Assembly: GCA_023423065.1 (NCBI GenBank)
Contig: JAFAGC010000076.1
Location: 1 to 64,000 of the forward strand
DNA from: Pseudomonadota bacterium
Lineage (GTDB): Bacteria > Pseudomonadota > Gammaproteobacteria > Steroidobacterales > Steroidobacteraceae
Length of the DNA stretch: 64,000 nt
Direction: 5' to 3'
Below the pieces are notes generated by a model, which saw nothing but the letters and a program-made list of their open reading frames with translations, made no database searches and had not been told where the DNA came from. Shown piece after piece: positions 25,915 through 35,268 of this stretch. The stretch's first letter is position 1. Every line of letters begins with the position of its first letter. Position numbers and translations under genes: made by a program.

Positions 25915-25975
25915 CGAGATGCGGACACCGGGCCCCTGATACCCCCCTCTAAAGGGGAACGGTGTCCGCTTCTCG
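25915..25975. repeat. Hairpin element with GCGGACACC core
   Basis: Outer 16-bp arms (25915-25930 and 25960-25975) match at 15 of 16 positions and carry the core GCGGACACCG. An inner CCCC/GGGG stem adds a second hairpin (around 25943-25957). It lies between a small secreted-protein gene and the acyltransferase operon. The GCGGACAC core also forms the palindrome at 9779. Confidence 0.65.
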
Positions 25976-26053
25976 ACCCGCCCTTCCTGATAACGGCCCC
26001 GGCCGACCGCGAATGAGCGGACCCGGGTGGACATCGGCTAACATCGCCCCGCG

Positions 26054-26671
26054 ATGCCGCAGCCGACCCCCGAATTCGAAACCCCGCCCGGATTTCCGAA
26101 ACTCCCGCCGACCGCACCCCAGGTGACCGCGCGCTGGCGGCGCGCGCTCGGCATCCTGCTCATGAAGATCTCCGGCTGGCGCATCGCCGGCACGCTGCCG
26201 GCCCATCCCAAGTTCGTGCTGATCGTCGCTCCGCACACCTCCAACTGGGATTTCTTCCACGGCTTCACCGCCTACCTCACGCTGCGTCTCGACACGACCT
26301 GGCTCGCCAAGCACACCGTCTTCTTCTGGCCCATGGGCGTGCTCGCGCGGCGCTTCGGTGGCATGCCGATCGACCGCTCGCGCGGCGCCAACGTGGTCCG
26401 CACCTTCATCGACGAGTTCGCGCGCCGCGAGCGCATGTCCATCACGATCACGCCCGAAGGCACGCGCAGCCGCGTCGCGGAATGGAAGCTCGGTTTCCTG
26501 CACATCGCGAACGAGGCCGGTGTGCCCATCGTCCCGGTCGCGCTCGACTACTCGCGCAAGCTCGTGCACATCATGTCCGCGGTGATGCCGAGCGGAGACT
26601 CCAATTCCGACCTGCAGAAGATCAAGGCGCTCTACCACTCCGACATGGCGCGTTACCCCGGAAGCTTCTGA
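26054..26671 (+). CDS. PlsC-like lysophospholipid acyltransferase
   Basis: Acyltransferase of 205 aa, likely at the inner membrane. It has the HX4D catalytic motif (HTSNWD, near residue 62), 'MPIDRSRG' and the acceptor-binding motif 'PEGTRSR' (near residue 136), as in 1-acylglycerol-3-phosphate acyltransferases. It is shorter than PlsC (about 245 aa) and belongs to the small 'lysophospholipid acyltransferase' group. It begins a tight operon: the glycosyltransferase starts 3 bp after its stop, and a phosphatase follows. Together these suggest membrane lipid synthesis; the acyl acceptor is unknown. Confidence 0.85.
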   Translation: MPQPTPEFETPPGFPKLPPTAPQVTARWRRALGILLMKISGWRIAGTLPAHPKFVLIVAPHTSNWDFFHGFTAYLTLRLDTTWLAKHTVFFWPMGVLARRFGGMPIDRSRGANVVRTFIDEFARRERMSITITPEGTRSRVAEWKLGFLHIANEAGVPIVPVALDYSRKLVHIMSAVMPSGDSNSDLQKIKALYHSDMARYPGSF

Positions 26672-26674
26672 CGC

Positions 26675-27817
26675 ATGACGTCGCGCATCCTCGTGTTGTC
26701 GGTCGCGGCCGGTGCGGGTCACGTACGTGCCGCGGATGCGCTCGTCGCCGCGGCCAAGGCCGCGAGCCCCGCGCTGGACGCGACACATCTCGACGTGTTG
26801 TCGCTGGTGCCGAAGGATTTCCGCAAGCTCTACGCCGAGCAGTACATCAAGCTGGTCGAGAAACTTCCCGAGTTCTGGTCTTTTCTCTACACGCGCAGCG
26901 ACCGGCCCTCGCGCGGCACGTTGCTCGGCAGGCTGAAGCGCACCGTCGAACGCATGAACACGCGCCGCCTCGACGCGCAGATCGCGCGCCTTGCGCCGGA
27001 TGCCATCGTCTGCACTCACTTCCTGCCCGCCGAACTGCTGTCGAACGAACGCGCGAAGGGCACGAAGCTTCCACCGGTCTGGGTGCAGGTCACGGACTTC
27101 GACGTGCACGCGCTCTGGGTGCATCCGCATGTCGACCGTTATTGCGTCGCGAGCGAGGAGGTCGCGTTTCGCCTCGCGGACCGCGGCGTCCCGCGCGCGC
27201 GGATCGCGGTGACCGGCATCCCCGTCATGCCGCGGTTCGCGGCGCCGCTCGATCGCGCCACGTGCGCCGCGGAGCTCGGCATCGCGCCGGACAAGTTCAC
27301 GGTGCTGATGATGGCCGGCGGCGCGGGCGTCGGTGCGCTCGACGAAATCGCCGCGCGGGTACTCGCCGCGCCGGGCGACCTGCAGGTGGTCGCGCTCGCG
27401 GGCAAGAACGCGCCGCTGCTGAACCGCTTGCAGACCCTGGCGCGCAAATTCCCCGGCAGATTGTTTCCGCTCGGCTTCACGACCACGGTCGAACGCGTCA
27501 TGGCCGCGGCCGATCTCGTGGTGACCAAGCCCGGCGGCCTGTCCGTTTCCGAATGCCTGGCGATGCGCCGGCCCATGCTGCTGGTCTCGCCGATTCCCGG
27601 CCAGGAAGAACGCAACGCCGACTACCTGCTCGAGGCGGGTGCGGCCGTGAAGGCCATCGACAGCGCGACGCTCGAATTCAAGCTCGCGCGCTTGCTTGCC
27701 GAGCCCGGCCGCCTGCGGGCGATGAGCGAGGCGGCCGCGCGGATCGCGCGCCCGCATGCCGCGCGCGACGTCGTCGCACTGATCTCCGCTTCCTCGAGGG
27801 AACCCGAAGCCCCATGA
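26675..27817 (+). CDS. GT28 / MGDG-synthase-type glycosyltransferase
   Basis: Glycosyltransferase of 380 aa with the GT-B fold shared by monogalactosyldiacylglycerol synthases, MurG and processive diglucosyl-diacylglycerol synthases. The N-terminal lobe (residues 1-180) has 'SVAAGAGHVRAADALVAAA' and 'PDAIVCTHFLPAELL'. The C-terminal lobe has 'MMAGGAGVGALDE' and 'DLVVTKPGGLSVSECLA' with 'PIPGQEERNADYLLEAGAA', the nucleotide-sugar binding part. The likely product is a glycosylated diacylglycerol, as it sits between an acyltransferase and a phosphatase. The phosphatase start overlaps its stop by 4 bp. The sugar cannot be told from sequence. Confidence 0.85.
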   Translation: MTSRILVLSVAAGAGHVRAADALVAAAKAASPALDATHLDVLSLVPKDFRKLYAEQYIKLVEKLPEFWSFLYTRSDRPSRGTLLGRLKRTVERMNTRRLDAQIARLAPDAIVCTHFLPAELLSNERAKGTKLPPVWVQVTDFDVHALWVHPHVDRYCVASEEVAFRLADRGVPRARIAVTGIPVMPRFAAPLDRATCAAELGIAPDKFTVLMMAGGAGVGALDEIAARVLAAPGDLQVVALAGKNAPLLNRLQTLARKFPGRLFPLGFTTTVERVMAAADLVVTKPGGLSVSECLAMRRPMLLVSPIPGQEERNADYLLEAGAAVKAIDSATLEFKLARLLAEPGRLRAMSEAAARIARPHAARDVVALISASSREPEAP

Positions 27818-28398
27818 AGACTCTCGCACTCGTTTGCCTCCTGGCCACCGCCGCACCCGCGCTGGCAGAAGACCCCGCCAAGACCCCGGCCGATGCGGCC
27901 GCGTCCCGGCCGGCACGATGGGCCGAGCCCATCGAGCTCGGAGGCGTGCCCAACCTGCATCGCATCACGCCGACTCTCTACCGCAGCGAGCAGCCGAACG
28001 CGGAAGGTATGAAGAATCTCGAGAAGATGGGCATCCGCACGGTGATCAACCTGCGGTACTTCAATCACGACGACGACGAGGTCAAGGGCACGAACCTGCG
28101 CACCGAGCGCACGAAGATCCTCACCTGGCGCATCGACGACGAACACGTCGTCGAGGTCATGCGGATGCTGAAGCAGACCGAGAATGGTCCGTTCCTGATC
28201 CACTGCCAGCACGGCGCCGATCGCACCGGCCTCATGAGCGCGATGTATCGCATCCTCGTGCAGGGCTGGTCGAAGGAAGAGGCGCTCGAGGAGCTGACCG
28301 AGGGCGGATTCGGCTATCACTCGATGTGGCGCAACATCCCGCGCTACATCGAATCGGCGGACGTGGAAAAGCTGCGCGCCGCGATCGCGGCCGAATGA
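27814..28398 (+). CDS. Exported dual-specificity protein/lipid phosphatase
   Basis: Phosphatase of 194 aa with a signal peptide (MKTLALVCLLATAAPALAED). The DSP/PTP signature HCQHGADRTG holds the nucleophilic Cys and the Arg of HCX5R, and the acid loop is probably in 'RIDDEHV'. The start overlaps the glycosyltransferase stop by 4 bp (ATGA), so translation is coupled. In this setting a periplasmic lipid phosphatase, for example on a phosphatidylglycerophosphate or other phospholipid intermediate, is more likely than a protein tyrosine phosphatase. PTPMT1-type enzymes show that the fold can do this. That is an inference from context. Confidence 0.82.
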   Translation: MKTLALVCLLATAAPALAEDPAKTPADAAASRPARWAEPIELGGVPNLHRITPTLYRSEQPNAEGMKNLEKMGIRTVINLRYFNHDDDEVKGTNLRTERTKILTWRIDDEHVVEVMRMLKQTENGPFLIHCQHGADRTGLMSAMYRILVQGWSKEEALEELTEGGFGYHSMWRNIPRYIESADVEKLRAAIAAE

Positions 28399-28408
28399 GG
28401 ACCGCTTC

Positions 28409-29314
28409 CTAGGCGCCGGGTTGCGCCGGCTCGACGATCACGTTGACCGACAACTGGTGCTCCCCGCCGCCGACGATCACGCCGCGCAACGGCGAGACGT
28501 CGCCGAAGTCGCGACCCCACGCCACCGCGATGTGATCGGTCCCCGCGAAGCAACCGTTGGTCGGATCGAACTCTATCCACCCGTACGGCGGGCTCCACAC
28601 GGAAACCCACGCATGTGATGCGCCGGCGCCGACCACCTCGCGCTGTTCCGCGCCGACGGTGGCGTGCGTTCGCAGGTACCCGCTCACGTAACGCGCGGGC
28701 AGCCCGCGCGATCGCAGGCAGGCGATCATCAGGTGCGCGAAGTCCTGGCATACGCCGCGCCGCGACTCGAGTAGTTCGGTGGCGGGAGTGCCGATCGTCG
28801 TGACGCCCGGAACGTATTCGATGTCCGAGTGCAGCTTCGTGCTCAGGCGCTCGGCGCAGGCGAGGATCGGCGCGCCGTCGGGAAAACATCCGGCCGAATA
28901 GTCGGTGAACGCCTTCTTGAGCTTCACGTGGGGCGATTCGTGGCGGAAGCGCGCGGCATCGAGCTCGTCGCGCGAGGGCCACGCGCCGCGATAACGAAAC
29001 GCCTCGCGCACCTTCTCCCAGGGCTCGGTCGTGTCCGCGAGCACCGCGGGCCGCGCGTGCACCTCGACCTGCATCTGCGACACGACGCGCAACTCGCGAT
29101 GCGCCTGCACCAGCTCGACTCGCAGCATCGGATTCCCGAATGCGTCGATGTCGGCGACCCGCCGGTTGGGCATCGGCGAGATTTCGATCTCGTGCTCCAG
29201 GCATTGCTGGTAGTGCGCCGGGCGCGGCACCAGGTGCAGCAGGTGATGCGAGTGCACGACGTCCGCGTCGTAGGTGTACGCGGTCTCGTGGCGGATGCGG
29301 TAACGGACGGTCAT
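28409..29314 (-). CDS. Transglutaminase-like protein of the ATP-grasp/alpha-E system
   Basis: Protein of 301 aa with the bacterial transglutaminase N-terminal domain ('YRIRHETAYTYDADVVHSHH') and a papain-like transglutaminase core. The catalytic Cys is C189 in 'RRGVCQDFAHL', His is in 'GASHAWVSVW' and Asp in 'WIEFDPTNG'. It has no signal peptide. It is the last gene of the operon with the DUF2126 protein and the ATP-grasp/alpha-E fusion, 3 bp after the fusion stop. These cores act as thiol peptidases or acyl transferases; here a role in cleaving or transferring a ligated peptide is inferred from the neighbourhood. Confidence 0.9.
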   Translation of the reverse strand: MTVRYRIRHETAYTYDADVVHSHHLLHLVPRPAHYQQCLEHEIEISPMPNRRVADIDAFGNPMLRVELVQAHRELRVVSQMQVEVHARPAVLADTTEPWEKVREAFRYRGAWPSRDELDAARFRHESPHVKLKKAFTDYSAGCFPDGAPILACAERLSTKLHSDIEYVPGVTTIGTPATELLESRRGVCQDFAHLMIACLRSRGLPARYVSGYLRTHATVGAEQREVVGAGASHAWVSVWSPPYGWIEFDPTNGCFAGTDHIAVAWGRDFGDVSPLRGVIVGGGEHQLSVNVIVEPAQPGA

Positions 29315-29317
29315 GGG

Positions 29318-31768
29318 TCAGGTCGCGAGCGCGTGCGTGTCGGATTCGATGAGCGCGAAATAGCGGCGCGACAGCCGGTCGGATAGTTCGGCCGACCCGG
29401 CGCCCACTCGTGCGAGCTCGCCGGCGAGCCCGGCGCGCATCTCGTTCCCGGCCGCGCCCGGGACGTCGAGCAGCTCGCCCGCGCCGGCGGGCAGCAGCGG
29501 CATGTCCGGCAGGCCGCGTTCGCGTTCGCCGCCGAGCGCGCGCGCCAGGTCGTCGAGGTCGCGCTCGATCGAACGGCGCTGGAACGCGAGCGCGATGGGA
29601 TGCCGGTCGTCGTAGACCAGCAGGTTCATCATCTGGGACAGGCGCGGCGCGCCGGCGTAACGCGTGCGGTAGATGGGCGAGCTGTCGCACACGTCGAGCA
29701 GCCACTCGACGGTCTCCGGGCGCGTGGCATGTGTGCTGCGCAGCTGCCGCTCGAGTATGCCGGCGATGAACTGCATGCGCTCGATGCGGCGGCCGAGCCG
29801 CATGAGGCGCCAACCCTCGTCGTGCATCATGTCTTCTTCGGTGAAACCCATGAGCGCCGCGAGCGAGAGCAGCACGCGCTCGTAGACCTCGCGGCTGCTG
29901 CCGCGCGAGACGGCCGCTTCCTGCATCTGGCGCTGCAGGCTCACTACTCCGCGCCAGTAACGCGCCGACAGCCGGTTACGCACCTGCGAGGCGCACCAGG
30001 CGAGATGTTTGACGTCGCCGCGCAGGCCCTGCGACTCGGGCGCGCGCAGCGCGTCCGGCACGTCGGTCGAAGGCGGCACCGCGCCGAGCGCGCGGCAGAT
30101 GTCGCGGGCGTGATTCCAGACGCGCGAGTCGCTGCGCGCGGCGAGCGTGCGCAACAGCAGGCGCGCGGAGTTCTCGCATCGCACCGTGTAGCGTCCGAGC
30201 CAGTACAGGTTCTCGACGAGGCGGGACGGTATGTAGTCCTTGCGCTCGGCCGGCGCGATGCGCGTGGGTTCGACTTCGGCCAGTGTCTCCTCGTGCGGAT
30301 CCGGGGCCGGCAGCACCCAGATGTCCTTGGCGCCGCCGCCGCGCTGCGTGGAGACGACGTCCGCCTCGCCGTCGTGCGCGACGCGCGCCAGTCCGCCCGG
30401 CATGACGTGCACGCCGTCGGGCGTGACGATGGCGTAGACGCGCATCGTGAGCGCGCGCGACTCGAACTCCGCCCGCGCCGCCGACTGGCTGGGCGCCGAG
30501 GTCTTCCAGACCGGCGCCTGCGACAGCTGCAGGTGCTCCTGCGCGACATATGCGTACGGACGGTTGCGCAGGCGCTCGATCAGCGCCTCGCGATCCTTGC
30601 CGGTGAGCGTATTGCCGAAGATGGGCTCGAAACGCTGGTTGGGGTACGCGGGTTTGATGACGAGATGGTCAAGGTGCGCCAGTACGTAGTCGAACGCGGG
30701 CTTTTCACCCAGCCACCAGGTGGCGACCTCGGGCAGCAGCAGCCGCTCGCCGATGAGCCGCTCGGCGATCGGCGGCAGGAAACCGAGCCATGCCGCCGAC
30801 TCGAGCACGCCCGAGCCGAGCGCGTTGGACACCATCACGCGGCCGGCGCGCAGCGCGCCTAACAACCCCGGAATGCCGAGCGCGGAATCGCCGCGCAGCT
30901 CGAGGGGATCGCAGTAGTCGTCGTCGAGCCGGCGGAAGATCGCCTGCACGCGACGCAGTCCACCCAGCGTCTTGAGGAACACCGTGGCGCCGCGCACCGT
31001 GAGATCGTGGCCCTCGACCAGCGGAATGCCGAGCTGCCGGGCGAGGAAGGCGTGTTCGAAATACGTCTCGTTGTACGGTCCGGGCGTCAGGATCACGGCG
31101 AGCGGCGGGTCGTCGCTGACCATGCAGTTGAGCAGCCGCTCGCGCAGGATCGCGAAGAAGCCGCGCACGCGCCGCACGGACATGTCGGAGATCAGCTCCG
31201 GATGCACCTGCTCGAGGATCTCGCGGTTCTCGAGCGCGTACCCCGCGCCCGAGGGCGTCTGCGTGCGGTCGGCGAGCAACCACCAGCGGCCGTCGGGCGC
31301 GCGCGCCAGGTCCGCCGCATAGACGTGCAACCAGGTGCCGTCCACGGGCTCGAGCCCCTGGCAGGGCCATAGGTAGTTAGGGTGGCCATACGCGAGCTCC
31401 GCCGGGACGTGGCCTTCGGCGATCAGCCGCTGCGGCCCATAGAGATCGGCGAGCAGCTCGTTCAGCAGCCGCGCGCGCTGCGCGACGCCCGCCTCGATGG
31501 TCTGCCACTCGGCCGCGGGAATCACCAGCGGCAGCGGATCGAGCGCCCACGGACGATCGGCGCCCTGCGGGTCCGCGTACACGTTGTAGGTGACGCCGTT
31601 CTCGACGATGAGCCGGCGCGTCAGCTCGAGCGAACGGCGCACCGCGTCGGGCGAATCGCCCGAGCGCAGACGATCGACGAGCGGCCGCCAGTGAGGACGC
31701 ATCGCGCCCTGGGTGTCGTGCAGCTCGTCGTAGCGCAGTTTTCCGGCGGGCTCGCGAACCGCACTCAT
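29318..31768 (-). CDS. Fused circularly permuted ATP-grasp / alpha-E protein
   Basis: Protein of 816 aa joining a circularly permuted ATP-grasp domain (residues 1-490; DUF404/DUF407) to an alpha-E domain (about 510-816; DUF403). ATP-grasp signatures are 'ADRTQTPSGAGYALENREIL', 'ILTPGPYNETYFEHAFLARQ', 'IFRRLDDDYCDPLELRGDSA' and 'VIKPAYPNQRFEPIFG'. The alpha-E part begins at 'SRLVENLYWLGRYTVRCENS'. This is the fused version of the two separate genes at 35374 and 36932. ATP-grasp enzymes of this group are predicted amidoligases that use ATP to join a carboxylate to an amine. The start lies 2 bp after the DUF2126 stop, so the operon is tightly packed. Confidence 0.92.
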   Translation of the reverse strand: MSAVREPAGKLRYDELHDTQGAMRPHWRPLVDRLRSGDSPDAVRRSLELTRRLIVENGVTYNVYADPQGADRPWALDPLPLVIPAAEWQTIEAGVAQRARLLNELLADLYGPQRLIAEGHVPAELAYGHPNYLWPCQGLEPVDGTWLHVYAADLARAPDGRWWLLADRTQTPSGAGYALENREILEQVHPELISDMSVRRVRGFFAILRERLLNCMVSDDPPLAVILTPGPYNETYFEHAFLARQLGIPLVEGHDLTVRGATVFLKTLGGLRRVQAIFRRLDDDYCDPLELRGDSALGIPGLLGALRAGRVMVSNALGSGVLESAAWLGFLPPIAERLIGERLLLPEVATWWLGEKPAFDYVLAHLDHLVIKPAYPNQRFEPIFGNTLTGKDREALIERLRNRPYAYVAQEHLQLSQAPVWKTSAPSQSAARAEFESRALTMRVYAIVTPDGVHVMPGGLARVAHDGEADVVSTQRGGGAKDIWVLPAPDPHEETLAEVEPTRIAPAERKDYIPSRLVENLYWLGRYTVRCENSARLLLRTLAARSDSRVWNHARDICRALGAVPPSTDVPDALRAPESQGLRGDVKHLAWCASQVRNRLSARYWRGVVSLQRQMQEAAVSRGSSREVYERVLLSLAALMGFTEEDMMHDEGWRLMRLGRRIERMQFIAGILERQLRSTHATRPETVEWLLDVCDSSPIYRTRYAGAPRLSQMMNLLVYDDRHPIALAFQRRSIERDLDDLARALGGERERGLPDMPLLPAGAGELLDVPGAAGNEMRAGLAGELARVGAGSAELSDRLSRRYFALIESDTHALAT

Positions 31769-31770
31769 TA

Positions 31771-34700
31771 TTAGACTTTACGCAGATCGAGCGTGAACGG
31801 GAACTCGGGATTTGGCGATTCCAACGGCGACACCAGTCGATCGGGCGTGTGCCCCATTCTGACAAATCTGGCGAGGCGCCGGCTTTCCGACTCGAAGGCG
31901 TTGACCGGGAAGGTGTCGTAATTGCGGCCGCCGGGATGCGCGACGTGATATTGCGCGCCGCCCATCGAGCGGTTCATCCACGTATCGAGCAGGTCGAACG
32001 TGAGCGGCGAATGGGATTGGATGAGCGGGTGCAGCGACGAAGCCGGCGACCACGCCTTGTAACGCACGCCCGCGACGAACTCGCCCATCGTACCCGTCGG
32101 CCGCAGCGGGATTCGTCGGCCGTTGCAGGTCAGCGTGTAGCGATCGGGAGCGAGGCCGGTCAGTTTCACCTGCAGCCTTTCGACCGACGAATCCACGTAG
32201 CGCACCGCGCCGCCGGCCGCGCCCTCTTCGCCCATGACGTGCCAGGGCTCGAGCGCCTGGCGCAACTCGACCTGCGCGCCGAAGACGGAAAAGTCGCCGT
32301 ATTTCGGAAAGCGGAACTCGAAGTGCGGCGCGAACCACTCCAACTCCAGCGGCAGGCCCGCGGCGTTCTGCTCGGCGATGACGTCGGCGAAATCGCGTTC
32401 GACGAAATACGGGAGCATGAAGCGGTCGTGCAGCTCCGTGCCCCAGCGCGCGAGGCGCGGAGGTCGATAGGGTTCCTTCCAGAAGCGCGCGATCAGCGAC
32501 CGCAGCAGCAACTGCTGCGTGAGGCTCATGCGCTCGTGCGGCGGCATCTCGAACGCGCGCATCTCGAGCAATCCCAGTCGGCCGGTGTTGCCGTCGGGCG
32601 AGAACATCTTGTCGATGCAGAACTCGGCGCGATGCGTGTTGCCCGTCGAGTCGATCAGCAGGTTGCGGAACAGCCGGTCGACGAGCCAGGGAGGCGTGCG
32701 CTGGCCGACTGGCGGCAGCTGTCTGAACGCGAGCTCGAGCTCGTAGAGCGAATCGTTGCGCGCCTCGTCGACGCGCGGCGCCTGCGAGGTCGGGCCGATG
32801 AAAAGGCCGCTGAACAGGTAAGACAGCGAGGGATGGTTGTGCCAGTACGCGAGCAGGCTGCGCAGCAGGTCGGGCCGGCGCAGGAACGGCGAGTCGGCCG
32901 GCGTCGCGCCGCCGAGCACGAAATGATTGCCGCCGCCGGTGCCGGTATGGCGGCCGTCGAGCATGAACTTCTCGGTAGTCAGCCGGGTCTGCCGCGCCGC
33001 GTCGTAGAGATGCGTCGTGCGGTCGACCAATTCGTCCCAGCTTCCCGACGGGTGGATGTTGACCTCGATGACACCCGGATCCGGCGTCACGCGGAACAGG
33101 TTCAGGCGATGATCCTTCGGTGGTTCGTAACCCTCGAGCACCACGGGCACCGAGAGGTCCTCGGCCGTCGATTCGATCGCGGCGACGAGTTCGAGGTAGT
33201 CATCGAGACGGTCCGTCGGCGGCATGAAGATGTACAGCACGCCGTTGCGCGGCTCCGCGCACATCGCGGTGCGCGTGATGTGCGCGGCGGATTCGAACGG
33301 GCCCGGTGCGAAATGCGCGGCGGGCGCCTCGGCCATGCGCTTGTCCGCTGCGTCGCCGCCGCCGGGCGCGTGTGGCCCGTGCGCGTCGGCGCGGGCCTCA
33401 CCGGATGGCGGACCCATCTGCGGATACTGTTCGGGATTGCGGAAAATCCCGACGCCGTCGGGCGGCTCACTACCCGTGCGCAACTGGCCGCGGATTTCCG
33501 CGTGGGCCGGCAGCGGGCGCGGCGCCGCCATCGGATCCGGGTCGGTGGTGTATGGATAGTCGGTCTTGGTGACCCACGGCTGCGAGTCGAGCGGCAGGCG
33601 GTAGCCGATCGGCGAATCGCCGGGCACGAGGTAACAGCGCTCGCGCCGCAGGAACCAGGGACCGGACTGCCAGCGCTGTCCGGACGAATCGCGCGTGATC
33701 GGCAACACGTGGCCCACGACGGTGTTGAGTCCCTGTTCGAGAACGCGCGCGAGCCGTTCGCGTTCCTGCGGGTCGTCGAGCCGCGAATCGAACGGATCGA
33801 CGTTCGACGGCAGGCGGCGCTCGCGCCACATGTAATAGAACGCGTCCTCGTAGGCGGCGAAGGCATGCTCCGGCGTCAGGCCTAGCTTTCCCGCGAGGGT
33901 CGCGAGGAACGAGCCGGCGATCGCCTCCGTGATGCCGCGATCCTGCTTTTCGTCGTCGAGCAGCGCGGGATTGCGCCAGATGGGCTCGCCGTCGCGACGC
34001 CAGAAGCAGTTGAGCGACCAGCGTGGCAGCTGCTCGCCCGGATACCACTTGCCCTGGCCGAAGTGGCTGAGGCCCTGCGGCGCGTATTTCTGCTTGAGGC
34101 GGCTGTAGATCTCGATCGCGAGGCGGCGCTTGTCGGGCCCGAGCGCGGCGGTATTCCACTCCGCTCCGTCGGGATCGTCGACGGAAACGAACGTGGGCTC
34201 GCCACCCATCGTGAGGCGCACGTCGCCGTCGGCGAGTTTCGCGTCGATCTCGCGACCCAGCTGCTCTATCGCCGCCCACTGGTCCTCGGTATACGGCTTC
34301 GTGACGCGCGGCGCTTCGCGGATGCGCTCGACGCGCATGTGGTGCTGGAAATCGACCTCGGCCTTGTCGACCGCGCCCGTGACCGGCGCCGCCGCGACGG
34401 GTTCGGGCGTGCAGGCCAGCGGGATGTGTCCCTCGCCCGCGAGCAGGCCCGAGGTCGGATCCAGGCCGATCCAGCCCGCGCCAGGTAGATAGACCTCGCA
34501 CCAGGCGTGCAGGTCGGTGAAGTCCTTCTCGGGGCCCGACGGTCCGTCGAGCGATTTCATGTCCGGCTTGAGCTGGATCAGGTAACCCGATACGAAACGC
34601 GCGGCGAGACCCATGTGCCTGAGCAGCTGCACGAGCAGCCACGCGGAGTCGCGGCAGGAGCCCGACGCCCTGGTCAGTGTCTGCTCGGGCGTCTGCACGC

Positions 34701-35193
34701 CCGGCTCCATGCGGATGAGATAGCGGATGTCGCGCGAGAGCTTGAGGTTCAGCTCGACCAGGAAATCGATCGTGCGCCGCTTCTCGCGCGGGATGCCGCG
34801 GAGGTACTCCTTGAACCTGGGCTCGCCGCGGAACATCACCAGGTACGGCGCGAGGTCGCGCTTCTCCGACGCCTGGTACTCGAACGGAACGAATTCGGCG
34901 AACGGCTCGAGGAAGAAGTCGAACGGGTTGAGCACCGCCATCTCGGCGACGAGATCCACCTCGACGCGGAACTCTTCGGTCTTCTCCGGGAAGACGAAAC
35001 GCGCGAAGTAGTTAGACTGCGGATCCTGCTGCCAGTTGACGAAGTGTTTGCCGGGCTCGACCTTGAGCGAGTACGACAGGATGCGCGTGCGGCAGTGCGG
35101 CGCGGGACGCAGCCGGATGACCTGTGGCCCGAGCGCCACGAGCCGGTCGTAGCGATAGTGGGTTACGTGGTTGAGCGCGACGTGAATGGACAC
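31771..35193 (-). CDS. Transglutaminase-DUF2126 large protein
   Basis: Large cytoplasmic protein (1140 aa). The N-terminal 300 residues form a transglutaminase N domain plus core: Cys in 'SGSCRDSAWLLVQLLRHMGL', His in 'DLHAWCEVYLPG' and Asp in 'WIGLDPTSGLLAGEGHIP'. The remaining 840 residues are DUF2126, with recognisable stretches such as 'LTMGGEPTFVSVDDPDGAEW' and 'HTGTGGGNHFVLGGATPADS'; DUF2126 has a glutamine-synthetase-like fold in family descriptions, which would make it a second ligase. It is the first gene of the minus-strand operon and is always found with alpha-E and ATP-grasp partners. Its substrate is unknown. Confidence 0.92.
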   Translation of the reverse strand: MSIHVALNHVTHYRYDRLVALGPQVIRLRPAPHCRTRILSYSLKVEPGKHFVNWQQDPQSNYFARFVFPEKTEEFRVEVDLVAEMAVLNPFDFFLEPFAEFVPFEYQASEKRDLAPYLVMFRGEPRFKEYLRGIPREKRRTIDFLVELNLKLSRDIRYLIRMEPGVQTPEQTLTRASGSCRDSAWLLVQLLRHMGLAARFVSGYLIQLKPDMKSLDGPSGPEKDFTDLHAWCEVYLPGAGWIGLDPTSGLLAGEGHIPLACTPEPVAAAPVTGAVDKAEVDFQHHMRVERIREAPRVTKPYTEDQWAAIEQLGREIDAKLADGDVRLTMGGEPTFVSVDDPDGAEWNTAALGPDKRRLAIEIYSRLKQKYAPQGLSHFGQGKWYPGEQLPRWSLNCFWRRDGEPIWRNPALLDDEKQDRGITEAIAGSFLATLAGKLGLTPEHAFAAYEDAFYYMWRERRLPSNVDPFDSRLDDPQERERLARVLEQGLNTVVGHVLPITRDSSGQRWQSGPWFLRRERCYLVPGDSPIGYRLPLDSQPWVTKTDYPYTTDPDPMAAPRPLPAHAEIRGQLRTGSEPPDGVGIFRNPEQYPQMGPPSGEARADAHGPHAPGGGDAADKRMAEAPAAHFAPGPFESAAHITRTAMCAEPRNGVLYIFMPPTDRLDDYLELVAAIESTAEDLSVPVVLEGYEPPKDHRLNLFRVTPDPGVIEVNIHPSGSWDELVDRTTHLYDAARQTRLTTEKFMLDGRHTGTGGGNHFVLGGATPADSPFLRRPDLLRSLLAYWHNHPSLSYLFSGLFIGPTSQAPRVDEARNDSLYELELAFRQLPPVGQRTPPWLVDRLFRNLLIDSTGNTHRAEFCIDKMFSPDGNTGRLGLLEMRAFEMPPHERMSLTQQLLLRSLIARFWKEPYRPPRLARWGTELHDRFMLPYFVERDFADVIAEQNAAGLPLELEWFAPHFEFRFPKYGDFSVFGAQVELRQALEPWHVMGEEGAAGGAVRYVDSSVERLQVKLTGLAPDRYTLTCNGRRIPLRPTGTMGEFVAGVRYKAWSPASSLHPLIQSHSPLTFDLLDTWMNRSMGGAQYHVAHPGGRNYDTFPVNAFESESRRLARFVRMGHTPDRLVSPLESPNPEFPFTLDLRKV

Positions 35194-35242
35194 GGCCGCA
35201 TTCTACACAGCGTCCTGTTAGCTCCGATCGGCACCTATGGGC

Positions 35243-35268
35243 AATGGCGCGCACCAAATTGCGCCATT
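35243..35268. promoter_or_regulatory. Inverted repeat in the divergent promoter region of the ATP-grasp operons
   Basis: AATGGCGC (35243-35250) and GCGCCATT (35261-35268) form a perfect 8-bp inverted repeat around 10 bp in the 180-bp space between the two divergent operons. It is well placed to be an operator controlling both, or a hairpin in the leader of the plus operon (about 105 bp upstream of its start). The regulator is unknown. Confidence 0.5.
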
